From Candidatus Hydrogenedentota bacterium (lineage in GTDB: Bacteria; Hydrogenedentota; Hydrogenedentia; Hydrogenedentales; CAITNO01), in the NCBI GenBank assembly GCA_023145975.1, contig JAGLCZ010000179.1, positions 1 through 6,418 on the forward strand: a stretch of DNA of 6,418 bases, given 5' to 3'. The position numbers and the translations under genes are program-made. Below are positions 1 to 5,678 of the stretch, in pieces. The stretch's first letter is position 1; every line of letters starts with the position of its first letter. Below the pieces are notes generated by a model. That model searched no databases and was not told the origin of the DNA. It worked only from the letters and a program-made list of their open reading frames with translations.

Positions 1-1125
1 GGGCTTGTGGGGATGCTGCTTGCAGGCATGCTTTTGGGACCGAATCTTCTCGGGCTTATATCATCAGAGATGCTGGAGTTCGGGACGGAAATGCGTACGG
101 TGGCACTGGTAATCATTTTGTTACGTGCCGGCTTAAAACTTAATCGTGCTGTGCTGAATCGCATTGGTTTGCGGGCTTTACTTCTTGCTTGTATTCCCGC
201 ATCCCTTGAGGCAGCGGCAATAACACTTCTTGCACCGCCGTTACTCGGCTTGGATTATCCTGCTGCGCTTCTTCTTGGAGTGGCACTTTGTGCTGTATCT
301 CCTGCCGTTGTCGTTCCATTAATGCTTGATTTAATGGAACAAAAAAAAGGTAATGGTTCTGATGCACCCACCATGGTGTTGGCAGCGGCTTCCCTGGAGA
401 ATACGCTTGTTATTGTGATCTTTGGGATACTGATGCATTTATATATTGACAGGGCAGCCCCGTTGTTTCGAGCATTTGCCGCAATTCCCGTCTCCGTTTC
501 CACGGGGATTCTCGTTGGGATGCTTACGGGAGCATTGTTATGTTTTTTGTTCAAAATAGTTAATCCCCGGGCTACCAAGCGTGCAATGGTATTGATTGCT
601 GCATCAATGCTCTTTTTGCGTTTGGAGCAGCTTATGGGGGGGCGTATCCCCTTCGCCGCTTTACCGGCAGTGATGGCGATGGGCATTATTATCTTGGAAT
701 TACGTGATGAATATGCGCATGAAATGTCATCAAAACTTGCAAAAATATGGATTTTTGCTGAGATTGTGCTGTTCACTATGGTCGGCGCACAGGTCGATTT
801 TTATGTGGCGATGAAGACGGGACTTTGGGGTATTGGCATTTTGGTCGTCGGGCTGACGGCGCGGATGATGGGTGTTCAGTTGTGTATGATGGGCAGCAGG
901 TTTTCTTATAACACCCGCCTGTTCATTACAACGACGGCTGTTCCTAAAGGCACTGTGCAGGCAGCGATTGGAGCTACACCTTTGTTGATGATGACCGGTG
1001 CAGGAATGGATACGGGGCCCGGTGAAATTATTCTTGCCATTACTGTATTGAGCATATTGGTGACGGCACCGCTGGGTGCCTGGGCAATTTCTTATACCGG
1101 GGAACACTTTCTGGAGAAGGAATAG
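1..1125 (+). CDS. Cation:proton antiporter (CPA superfamily), 5'-truncated
   Basis: This is the C-terminal part of a multi-pass inner-membrane Na+(K+)/H+ antiporter of the Na_H_Exchanger family. The frame is open from base 1 and the first visible residues (GLVGMLLAGMLLGP) match the family's early glycine-rich helix, so the true start lies to the left; the GTG at 7 and ATG at 13 are probably internal. Counting from the GTG at 7, 372 residues are visible. Family landmarks are LLRAGLKL (38-45), the SPAVVVP helix (98-104), the TM5-like AAASLENTLVIVIFG (126-140), LFTMVGAQVDF (255-265) and PKGTVQAAIGA (313-323), the last resembling the PKATVQAA motif of NHA2-like exchangers. About ten hydrophobic helices can be counted. 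The acidic pair usual in the TM5 motif (DD or ND) reads Glu131-Asn132. It likely exchanges monovalent cations for protons, but substrate and activity cannot be read from sequence. It ends 41 bases from the convergent yicC stop. Confidence 0.88.
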   Translation, partial: GLVGMLLAGMLLGPNLLGLISSEMLEFGTEMRTVALVIILLRAGLKLNRAVLNRIGLRALLLACIPASLEAAAITLLAPPLLGLDYPAALLLGVALCAVSPAVVVPLMLDLMEQKKGNGSDAPTMVLAAASLENTLVIVIFGILMHLYIDRAAPLFRAFAAIPVSVSTGILVGMLTGALLCFLFKIVNPRATKRAMVLIAASMLFLRLEQLMGGRIPFAALPAVMAMGIIILELRDEYAHEMSSKLAKIWIFAEIVLFTMVGAQVDFYVAMKTGLWGIGILVVGLTARMMGVQLCMMGSRFSYNTRLFITTTAVPKGTVQAAIGATPLLMMTGAGMDTGPGEIILAITVLSILVTAPLGAWAISYTGEHFLEKE

Positions 1126-1166
1126 TGCTTTTTGGATTTCTCCATGCCCTGTTGTAATCGATGGAC

Positions 1167-2045
1167 TTACTCGATATTCTGTACTTGCTCGCGAAATTTT
1201 TCTACCTCACCTTTCATCTCAATAATGTCGCGGCTAGTGTCTACGCTGCGCAATTTTGCGCCAAGGGTATTTACTTCCCGTTGCATTTCCTGGGTAAGAA
1301 AGTTAAGGTCACGACCGATGGCACTGTCCGCTGCCATAATATCGTGGGCATGTTCAATATGCGCTTTAAGACGTACCAGTTCTTCGGTTACATCCATACG
1401 TTCTGCCATCACGGCGACTTCCATGGCAAGCCGTTCTTCCTTTACACCTACTTCAGCGTTAATTTCTTCCATGCGGCGGCGTAAGCGTTCTTCATGGGAT
1501 GCCGTCAGTTCTGATGCGCGTTCTTCTACGCGGGTCATGGATTTATGTAATGCTTTAAGGTGTTGTGAAAGTGCTTCCACAAGAGCATTTCCTTCACGTG
1601 CACGCATGTCATTTAATTGTCCCAGAGCTTCTTCAAGTGCGGAAGCGAGAATATTTTCTACCGCTTTCATATCGGGTTCTTCCTCAACAGTACTCATTAC
1701 GCCGTCGAGTGTGATAAGTGTGTTGAGCGAAAGTGCATCGGTGGAACGCATCTCGTGCATCAGTTTACGTGAGGCTTCAATATACTGCATTGCCCGCTCC
1801 TGGTCCAGGTGAATGGGGGGCGTTATGCCAGTGCCTCGACCGTGTCGCACAAAGACATTTAGTTTGCCGCGTGATACATGTTTCTTGATGCATTCACGAA
1901 GACTTGTTTCGATCGATACCCAGGGGCCGGGAAGGCGGATGGAACAATCAAGAAAACGATGGTTGACACTGCTGATTTCAATGGTAACCGTTTTTCCTGC
2001 GATGCTGGCAGTGTTTCGCGCAAATCCTGTCATGCTTTTTGCCAT
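1167..2045 (-). CDS. yicC: YicC family endoribonuclease
   Basis: 292-residue cytoplasmic protein of the YicC family (YicC_N followed by DUF1732); E. coli YicC, 287 residues, is an endoribonuclease implicated in small-RNA turnover. Hallmarks are MTGFAR at residues 5-10, EISSVNHR at 23-30, RGKLNV at 59-64, a charged helical middle (about 140-210), ERMDVTEELVRLKAHI at 215-230, GRDLNFLTQEMQREVNTLGAK (244-264) and the family's typical C-terminal end KFREQVQNIE. I chose the ATG at 2045 over an upstream in-frame ATG at 2072: the family begins M-x-x-SMTGF, and an AAGGA sits 9 nt before 2045. In many bacteria yicC is followed by gmk. Here the downstream neighbour is a convergent antiporter gene, so yicC appears to be a single-gene transcript. 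Length and motifs are complete; family identity is near certain, cellular target unknown. Confidence 0.96.
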   Translation of the reverse strand: MAKSMTGFARNTASIAGKTVTIEISSVNHRFLDCSIRLPGPWVSIETSLRECIKKHVSRGKLNVFVRHGRGTGITPPIHLDQERAMQYIEASRKLMHEMRSTDALSLNTLITLDGVMSTVEEEPDMKAVENILASALEEALGQLNDMRAREGNALVEALSQHLKALHKSMTRVEERASELTASHEERLRRRMEEINAEVGVKEERLAMEVAVMAERMDVTEELVRLKAHIEHAHDIMAADSAIGRDLNFLTQEMQREVNTLGAKLRSVDTSRDIIEMKGEVEKFREQVQNIE

Positions 2046-2054
2046 GAAAATATA

Positions 2055-2059
2055 TCCTT
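2055..2059 (-). promoter_or_regulatory. yicC ribosome binding site (decides start)
   Basis: The minus strand reads AAGGA followed by 9 nt and then ATGGC at 2045. This favours the 292-residue start over the ATG at 2072, which would add nine residues that are not part of the family's usual N-terminus. Confidence 0.75.
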
Positions 2060-2106
2060 GTTGGTGTATCAATTCAAAATGTATCGTGTTCGCTGCGTAT
2101 AAGCTT

Positions 2107-2118
2107 TAGTATATACTA
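2107..2118. repeat. 12-bp perfect palindrome over the yicC -10
   Basis: TAGTATATACTA is identical on both strands and covers the candidate -10 of yicC. It could be an operator half-site pair, or a chance result of an AT-rich -10, since TATACT/AGTATA is easily self-complementary. It also puts a TATACT on the plus strand, but without a good -35 for that direction. Confidence 0.35.
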
Positions 2119-2137
2119 CCGCTGGGAACAGGGGCAA
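2108..2137 (-). promoter_or_regulatory. Candidate sigma70-type promoter of yicC
   Basis: On the minus strand there is a TTGCCC -35 (2132-2137, 4 of 6 matches to consensus), an 18-bp spacer and a TATACT -10 (2108-2113, 5 of 6). Transcription would start near 2101 and give a leader of roughly 55 nt before the yicC ATG. The -10 lies inside a perfect 12-bp palindrome, TAGTATATACTA (2107-2118). This is read by eye; no transcript data. Confidence 0.5.
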
Positions 2138-2217
2138 TGTACGACTTGTATTATTGTCTTCTTTCAGAGTTCAAATAGATCATTTAACCTCTAATTGGAC
2201 TCGTTGAAATAGGGACG

Positions 2218-2268
2218 AATTATAAATATAAATAATTGTTGACAAAGTCGCCAATTGTATGATACGCT
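2218..2268 (+). promoter_or_regulatory. Candidate distal promoter toward pilM, with AT-rich upstream stretch
   Basis: A perfect TTGACA (2239-2244) is preceded by a nearly pure A/T stretch (2218-2238), as in UP elements. The -10 is ambiguous. TACGCT at 2263-2268 with an 18-bp spacer and an extended TG (2260-2261) fits the spacing, while the better-matching TATGAT at 2258-2263 leaves only 13 bp. Transcription would start near 2275, giving a leader of about 270 nt to pilM. Confidence 0.45.
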
Positions 2269-2376
2269 ACTAGTGGACACAGAGATATGTTTTGTTGAGT
2301 TTGCGCCTTTTAGTGTGTTTTTTGATGATGCGGCGCTTGGTCGGCGCAGGTCAAAAAAAGTAGTGAAGGTAAAGTG

Positions 2377-2405
2377 TTGACAAAATATCATATTTGTGTT
2401 AGACT
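2377..2405 (+). promoter_or_regulatory. Candidate proximal promoter of the pilM operon
   Basis: A perfect TTGACA -35 (2377-2382), a 17-bp spacer and TAGACT -10 (2400-2405, 4 of 6) with an extended TG dinucleotide at 2397-2398. This is the best-formed promoter in the window. Transcription would start near 2412, leaving a leader of about 135 nt before the pilM TTG. It shares the 9-mer GTTGACAAA with the distal candidate. No terminator or known riboswitch fold was recognised in the leader. Confidence 0.6.
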
Positions 2406-2517
2406 TAATAAAAGTTTCGTAGATGAAGTGGTGAGAGCGAAATTGTATTTATATGAATTAAGGCTTTGTTTGTGATACTATTTTAATCAGTGTGGATGTT
2501 GGTTTGCATGTGTTAAA

Positions 2518-2527
2518 GGTGTACACC
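2518..2527. repeat. 10-bp palindrome before pilM RBS
   Basis: GGTGTACACC is a perfect palindrome ending 3 nt before the AGGAG of pilM. Its place, downstream of both candidate promoters, would suit a roadblock-type operator or a short mRNA structure next to the ribosome binding site. As a lone 10-mer it may also be chance. Confidence 0.35.
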
Positions 2528-2530
2528 GAT

Positions 2531-2535
2531 AGGAG
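2531..2535 (+). promoter_or_regulatory. pilM ribosome binding site, serving a TTG start
   Basis: AGGAG lies 11 nt before the TTG at 2547, which is the only plausible start: upstream in the same frame there is a TAA at 2514 and no ATG or GTG between. An ATG at 2539 is only 3 nt from the AGGAG but is in another frame and reaches a stop after 12 codons. Confidence 0.65.
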
Positions 2536-2546
2536 TAGATGGCGTT

Positions 2547-3818
2547 TTGGGCTTTACAAAACCAAAAAAAGCGATAGGCTTGGACATCGGAACGCACACA
2601 GTGAAAGCTGTGTTGATGTCACGTGCCTCGGGTCGTCTGAGAATTGACCAAGTGACATGCGCCCCAGTGGACAGGAATGAATTAAACGCTGATCCCGTTC
2701 GTGCACAAGTAAGTGCCGTACGCAATGCGCTTGATGCGATGCCTGTGCTCCAGAGCCAAGTTGTTGCAGCCTTGACAGGGAATACTGTGGTAGTGCGTTA
2801 TCCGCGGTTTACCGATGTACCGAAGGATCAATTTCAAGATGCTATTGATCGTGAGGCAAAAAACAACATGCCTTACGATTTGCGCGACATCTTTCTTGAT
2901 TGGGTAGTTCTTGACGAATACCAGGAAGATGACCGGCAGCAGAAAAAAGTATTGCTTCTTGCTGCAAAGCACGAAGAAATAGAAAAGAGACTACAAATAC
3001 TTCAGCTTGCAGAAGTGCAGTGCGGGGTGTTGGGTGTTGATTCCTTGGCATTGGCTGATGCTGGGGAAGCATGTGGTTTTCTGCCCGTTGGTGAAACGGT
3101 AGCAATTATTAATGTTGGACTTAATTCTTCGAGTATCCATTTTATTAAAGATGGTATCTCGAATTTTATTCGTGAAGTCAACTGGGGTGGTCGTGAAATT
3201 ATTCAGGCAGTGGCTAAGGGACGCCGTTGCGATTATGAAGACGCCATCAAACTTGTCGAAGAATTTCAGCTGTCTGATGGGGCCGAGGACGACATGCCTG
3301 AGGCAATTGAAGCATTGGAAACAGAAATCAGTTTGGCAGATGATGATAGTGTCCCCATGGCAGGCGATCCTTTTGCAGATCTGGGTGGCGGTGGATCGTT
3401 GTTGGATCCCCTTGAAGAAGAGTTAGGCGACATGGGTGGCGGGGCTTCCCAATCCTATAATCAAGGTATGGGTGCTGCACCGGCAGCATTTGATAAAAAA
3501 GTAGAGAGTGTCGAAGAATTGGTTGCAGCTCCGCTGGGTCGTATGGGCGTGGAGTTCCGGCGGTCATTTGATTATTATGAACACCAGTTGTATGAACAGC
3601 CGGTGGATCGCATTGTGTTGGCGGGCGGGCTGGCAGATTTCCCACTTGTTGCAGTAACACTGAAGGATGAGCTGGGTTTTGGCGTTGTCGAAATAGCGAA
3701 TCCTTTAGATAGCAGTTTACTGTTGGGTGGGGAAGATTCCCTGCAACCGCTGATTAAGCGACCTGCCCAGTTTGTTGTGGCGGTGGGATTGGCAGCCCGC
3801 GGTATGGTGGATTTATAA
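2547..3818 (+). CDS. pilM: Type IV pilus assembly protein PilM (actin-like ATPase)
   Basis: 423-residue cytoplasmic protein of the FtsA/actin-like PilM family. In characterised systems PilM binds ATP and the cytoplasmic tail of PilN, coupling the cytoplasmic motors to the inner-membrane platform. The start is TTG. Visible are the phosphate-1 motif IGLDIGTHTVK (10-20), a 1C-like region (about 75-155), the phosphate-2-like segment INVGLNSSSIHFI (188-200), the conserved RSFDYYE helix (339-345), the adenosine motif LAGGLADFP (358-366) and a C-terminal AVGLAARGM. It is about 70 residues longer than the usual 350. The excess is a Gly/Asp/Glu-rich, probably disordered insertion at about 241-318, between the AVAKGRRCDYEDAIKLVEEF helix and EELVAAPLGRMGVEFRRS, within what should be subdomain 2. 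pilN starts 12 nt downstream, so translation is probably coupled. Confidence 0.95.
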   Translation: MGFTKPKKAIGLDIGTHTVKAVLMSRASGRLRIDQVTCAPVDRNELNADPVRAQVSAVRNALDAMPVLQSQVVAALTGNTVVVRYPRFTDVPKDQFQDAIDREAKNNMPYDLRDIFLDWVVLDEYQEDDRQQKKVLLLAAKHEEIEKRLQILQLAEVQCGVLGVDSLALADAGEACGFLPVGETVAIINVGLNSSSIHFIKDGISNFIREVNWGGREIIQAVAKGRRCDYEDAIKLVEEFQLSDGAEDDMPEAIEALETEISLADDDSVPMAGDPFADLGGGGSLLDPLEEELGDMGGGASQSYNQGMGAAPAAFDKKVESVEELVAAPLGRMGVEFRRSFDYYEHQLYEQPVDRIVLAGGLADFPLVAVTLKDELGFGVVEIANPLDSSLLLGGEDSLQPLIKRPAQFVVAVGLAARGMVDL

Positions 3819-3830
3819 GGATGAGTAGTC

Positions 3831-4487
3831 ATGATTAAAATAAATCTTTTACCCGTTGATCAACGTCCCGTTACCAGAACAGCTATACCCCACGTTCTCA
3901 GCCTTCTCGTGTTAATGGCGGTGTTGTTTTTTATGTCGCAAACCTATTTGAAGCTGGAGGTTGAACTGGCGGGTATCAATCAGCGAATTGCCAAGCAGGA
4001 AGAGGCAAAAGCTCAGTTGGATGCAACTGTTACTGAACATGAAGAACTGCAAAAACAGACGGCGCATCTACAACTTATGGTGGTAACCATACAGGGTATC
4101 CTGAAGGATCGGACAATTTGGTCCGAACATCTGCATCAGTTAATGGCGTTGACACCTGACAATATATGGTACAAACGCTTACGGCTTACAGAGCGTAGAT
4201 TTACTGAAGAAGTTCCTGAGGTTGATCCACAAGGTGCCCCCGTAATAGACCCTCGAACAAAGAAGCAGAAAATAAAACGTCAGCAAGTTCCTCGTTCTAT
4301 ACTTGAGGTTTCTGGCTATGCTGTGGATGACGAAGGTGGTCTCAGTAGTACCGCTACATTAGCGGACAATACGACATCGGACACTACTTTTTCAGAGAAG
4401 TTTCAGTTGTTCACTTCTGATTTTAACGATACTGAGTTTGATGGATATCCAGTGCGTGAATTTATTTTTGAATACGTGATTTCATGA
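3831..4487 (+). CDS. pilN: Type IV pilus assembly protein PilN
   Basis: 218-residue bitopic inner-membrane protein. The N-terminus MIKINLLP is the PilN signature that docks into PilM. One membrane helix follows (about 22-40, HVLSLLVLMAVLFFMSQTYL), then a charged coiled coil (about 41-82) and a periplasmic ferredoxin-like domain beginning near LTPDNIWYKRLRL (107-119). In known systems PilN pairs with PilO. The ATG at 3831 has an AAGGA 9 nt upstream, overlapping the pilM stop region. The periplasmic domain contains a polar segment at about 124-155 (including KKQKIKR) between two expected strands, and a Ser/Thr/Asp-rich loop at about 165-188, so it is somewhat longer than common PilN proteins. 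The C-terminus ends FIFEYVIS, and the last ATGA overlaps a possible small ORF that leads to pilO. Confidence 0.93.
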   Translation: MIKINLLPVDQRPVTRTAIPHVLSLLVLMAVLFFMSQTYLKLEVELAGINQRIAKQEEAKAQLDATVTEHEELQKQTAHLQLMVVTIQGILKDRTIWSEHLHQLMALTPDNIWYKRLRLTERRFTEEVPEVDPQGAPVIDPRTKKQKIKRQQVPRSILEVSGYAVDDEGGLSSTATLADNTTSDTTFSEKFQLFTSDFNDTEFDGYPVREFIFEYVIS

Positions 4488-4570
4488 ACAGTTTAGGTTG
4501 CGGGACTGCCCATGGGCGGCGAACCCGTATAGGTGCGCATGATAGCACGCGAGGTAATAGATGCCCATGA
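4484..4570 (+). CDS. Possible 28-codon bridging ORF between pilN and pilO
   Basis: An ATG at 4484 overlaps the pilN stop as ATGA and opens a frame of 28 codons, a basic peptide beginning MNSLGCGTAHGRR. It ends at TGA 4568-4570, inside the first codons of pilO, where TGATG overlaps a pilO in-frame ATG at 4570. There is no clear ribosome binding site, so translation would depend on ribosomes terminating on pilN. The peptide resembles no family I know. It may be a coupling device, or simply chance in a 73-base gap; I consider chance more likely. Confidence 0.25.
   Translation: MNSLGCGTAHGRRTRIGAHDSTRGNRCP
4508..4517. repeat. GC-rich palindrome in the pilN-pilO gap
   Basis: GCCCATGGGC is a perfect 10-bp palindrome, flanked by GGTT (4496-4499) and AACC (4522-4525), which are also complementary. 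It could support a small hairpin in the mRNA between pilN and pilO, with possible effects on transcript stability or pilO translation. No U-tract follows, so it is not an intrinsic terminator. Confidence 0.3.
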
Positions 4571-5136
4571 TGGACATGCTTAAAGGTAAAATAACCCTGC
4601 AGGATTGGATTTTTGTGGGGTCGGTGCTTGCGGTTACTGCAGGTTTGTTTGTGGCTTTTTTCTTTCTGGTGTATGCTGGACAGCAACTTGCCGTCGCAGA
4701 TCGCACTAAGGCATATGATTCAGTTACTGCGGAGTTATTGAAAGCGCAGGAGATAGACGCAAATATTGATGCATTGCGTGAAAATGCCGAAAAGATGAAC
4801 GATCTTGTCTCTTTGTTTGAGCAGCGCTTACCTGAAAAGCGCGAAATACCAGCTCTTCTCAGGGGAATTGAGAGGCGGGCGAAAGAGTTGGGCTTGCGAA
4901 TGCAGCTGTCCTCAGAGTCTACGCGTAGACAGGCCAATATTGAGGTTATTCCCTACGAAGTGACTGCTGTAGGTAAATTCCATGAGATTATAACCTTCAT
5001 CAATATGCTCGAACGGGATGAACGTTATTTTAAAATTTCTGAAATTGACATTGGAGAAGAAGAGGAAGGTGTGTCAGAAGTGGTTTTTGTTCTTAGTACG
5101 TTCAGATTTATTCAAGAAGAGCTGGGTGACATGTAA
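4561..5136 (+). CDS. pilO: Type IV pilus assembly protein PilO
   Basis: 191-residue bitopic inner-membrane protein and partner of PilN. A short cytoplasmic tail is followed by a membrane helix (about 17-38, hydrophobic with the run AFFFLVYAG), a coiled coil (about 45-88) ending in the family's RLP element (89-91), a helix (IPALLRGIERRAKELGL, 96-112) and the ferredoxin-like core with IPYEVTAVGKFHEIITFINML (130-150), which matches the PilO pattern of hydrophobic-G-(D/K)-(Y/F)-H followed by a helix. The last strand reads VSEVVFVLSTFRF. The ATG at 4561 has GAGG 6 nt upstream; in-frame ATGs at 4567 and 4570 are alternatives. It follows pilN by 73 nt and its TAA shares one base with the pilP ATG. 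In known systems it helps set pilus assembly dynamics through PilN/PilO dimers. Confidence 0.92.
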   Translation: MPMMDMLKGKITLQDWIFVGSVLAVTAGLFVAFFFLVYAGQQLAVADRTKAYDSVTAELLKAQEIDANIDALRENAEKMNDLVSLFEQRLPEKREIPALLRGIERRAKELGLRMQLSSESTRRQANIEVIPYEVTAVGKFHEIITFINMLERDERYFKISEIDIGEEEEGVSEVVFVLSTFRFIQEELGDM

Positions 5137-5675
5137 TGAATGAACAAAACAAAAAACAAATAATTATGGTGGGTGTGCTGGCAGTTTTGCTGGTTGGTGT
5201 GTTGGTATACCAATTCGTGCTGGTGGGTGATCCGCCCCCTGCAACTAGCAGTACGAAGCAGGATACAAACCCGGCAGCAACGCGAAAAACGACAGTTTTG
5301 CCCAGCGCCAATATGCAGGAAACGGAAGAAGTTGATATTGAAGAGTTGATTCAATCTGTTGAAGTACAGCCCATCGACTATAGTGCTGTGCGTATCAACC
5401 GTAATCCGATGGCACCCCTTGTAGGTATTATTGAAATCGATCCGTCAGGTGGATCGACTGCTTCGGGTGCCGAGATTAAGCATGTTGGTCGGCGAAAACG
5501 GGAAGTTACAGGAATAATATGGGACAGCGTACGACCTGTCGCCATTATAGATAATATGGTTGTACATGAAGGATATGTCTTTGCAGACGGCGTAGTGGTT
5601 CAGGAAATAGAGCCTACGCGGGTACTGCTCAAAATAGGCGAGACCATACGTCCGTTGGAAATGAAGGAGTTCTGA
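5136..5675 (+). CDS. pilP: PilP-like pilus assembly protein, membrane-anchored
   Basis: 179 residues. Position and architecture indicate a PilP-type protein that connects PilN/PilO to the secretin. An N-terminal hydrophobic helix (about 8-30, IIMVGVLAVLLVGVLVYQFVLV) is followed by a Pro/Thr/Ser-rich linker (32-60), an acidic stretch (61-72), an RNPMAPL element (89-95) recalling the R-D/N-P-F motif of PilP, and a C-terminal beta-rich domain, VTGIIWDSVRPVAIIDNMVV (124-143) through VLLKIGETIRPLEMKEF. That domain resembles the homology-region fold shared by PilP and GspC. Proteobacterial PilP is a lipoprotein; this protein has no cysteine at all, so it must be held by the N-terminal helix, more like GspC. 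The start ATG overlaps the pilO TAA by one base (TAATG). The name is inferred from context and domain shape more than from strong sequence identity. Confidence 0.78.
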   Translation: MNEQNKKQIIMVGVLAVLLVGVLVYQFVLVGDPPPATSSTKQDTNPAATRKTTVLPSANMQETEEVDIEELIQSVEVQPIDYSAVRINRNPMAPLVGIIEIDPSGGSTASGAEIKHVGRRKREVTGIIWDSVRPVAIIDNMVVHEGYVFADGVVVQEIEPTRVLLKIGETIRPLEMKEF

Positions 5676-5678
5676 TCT

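Larger units (their letters stand above)
2119..2546. other. Divergent yicC-pilM intergenic region, apparently non-coding
   Basis: Roughly 430 bases separate the yicC promoter from pilM. All three forward frames are interrupted by frequent stops, and the only reverse ORF of note (2191-2391) has no ribosome binding site and no recognisable family. Besides the candidate promoters and the palindrome at 2518-2527, there is a G+C-richer patch at 2302-2350 with TGCGCC (2302-2307) and GGCGCA (2343-2348) as a possible long-loop stem. I see no tRNA, rRNA, terminator or mobile element. Confidence 0.6.

Noticed and set aside
1111..1144. Hairpin TGGAGAA...TTCTCCA between the antiporter and yicC as a bidirectional terminator
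   Set aside because: The 7-bp stem has a loop of about 20 nt and no U-tract on either strand, so it does not meet the pattern of an intrinsic terminator.
1132..1812. 226-codon forward ORF rich in Ser and Arg, opposite yicC
   Set aside because: It lies wholly antisense to a well-supported yicC gene, has no recognisable domain, and its Ser-rich composition is what the opposite strand of a charged helical protein gives.
2325..2363. Small ORF beginning MMRRLVGAG in the pilM leader region
   Set aside because: Twelve codons, no clear ribosome binding site, and it would be upstream of the better promoter; not supported.
2191..2391. 66-codon reverse ORF in the yicC-pilM intergenic region
   Set aside because: No ribosome binding site before its ATG, no familiar motif, and it runs against the two candidate promoters. 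It is probably chance in a low-GC stretch.
2471..2479. Extended -10 (TGTGATACT) as a third pilM promoter
   Set aside because: No acceptable -35 at the right distance (ATATGA at 2451-2456), so I did not list it.
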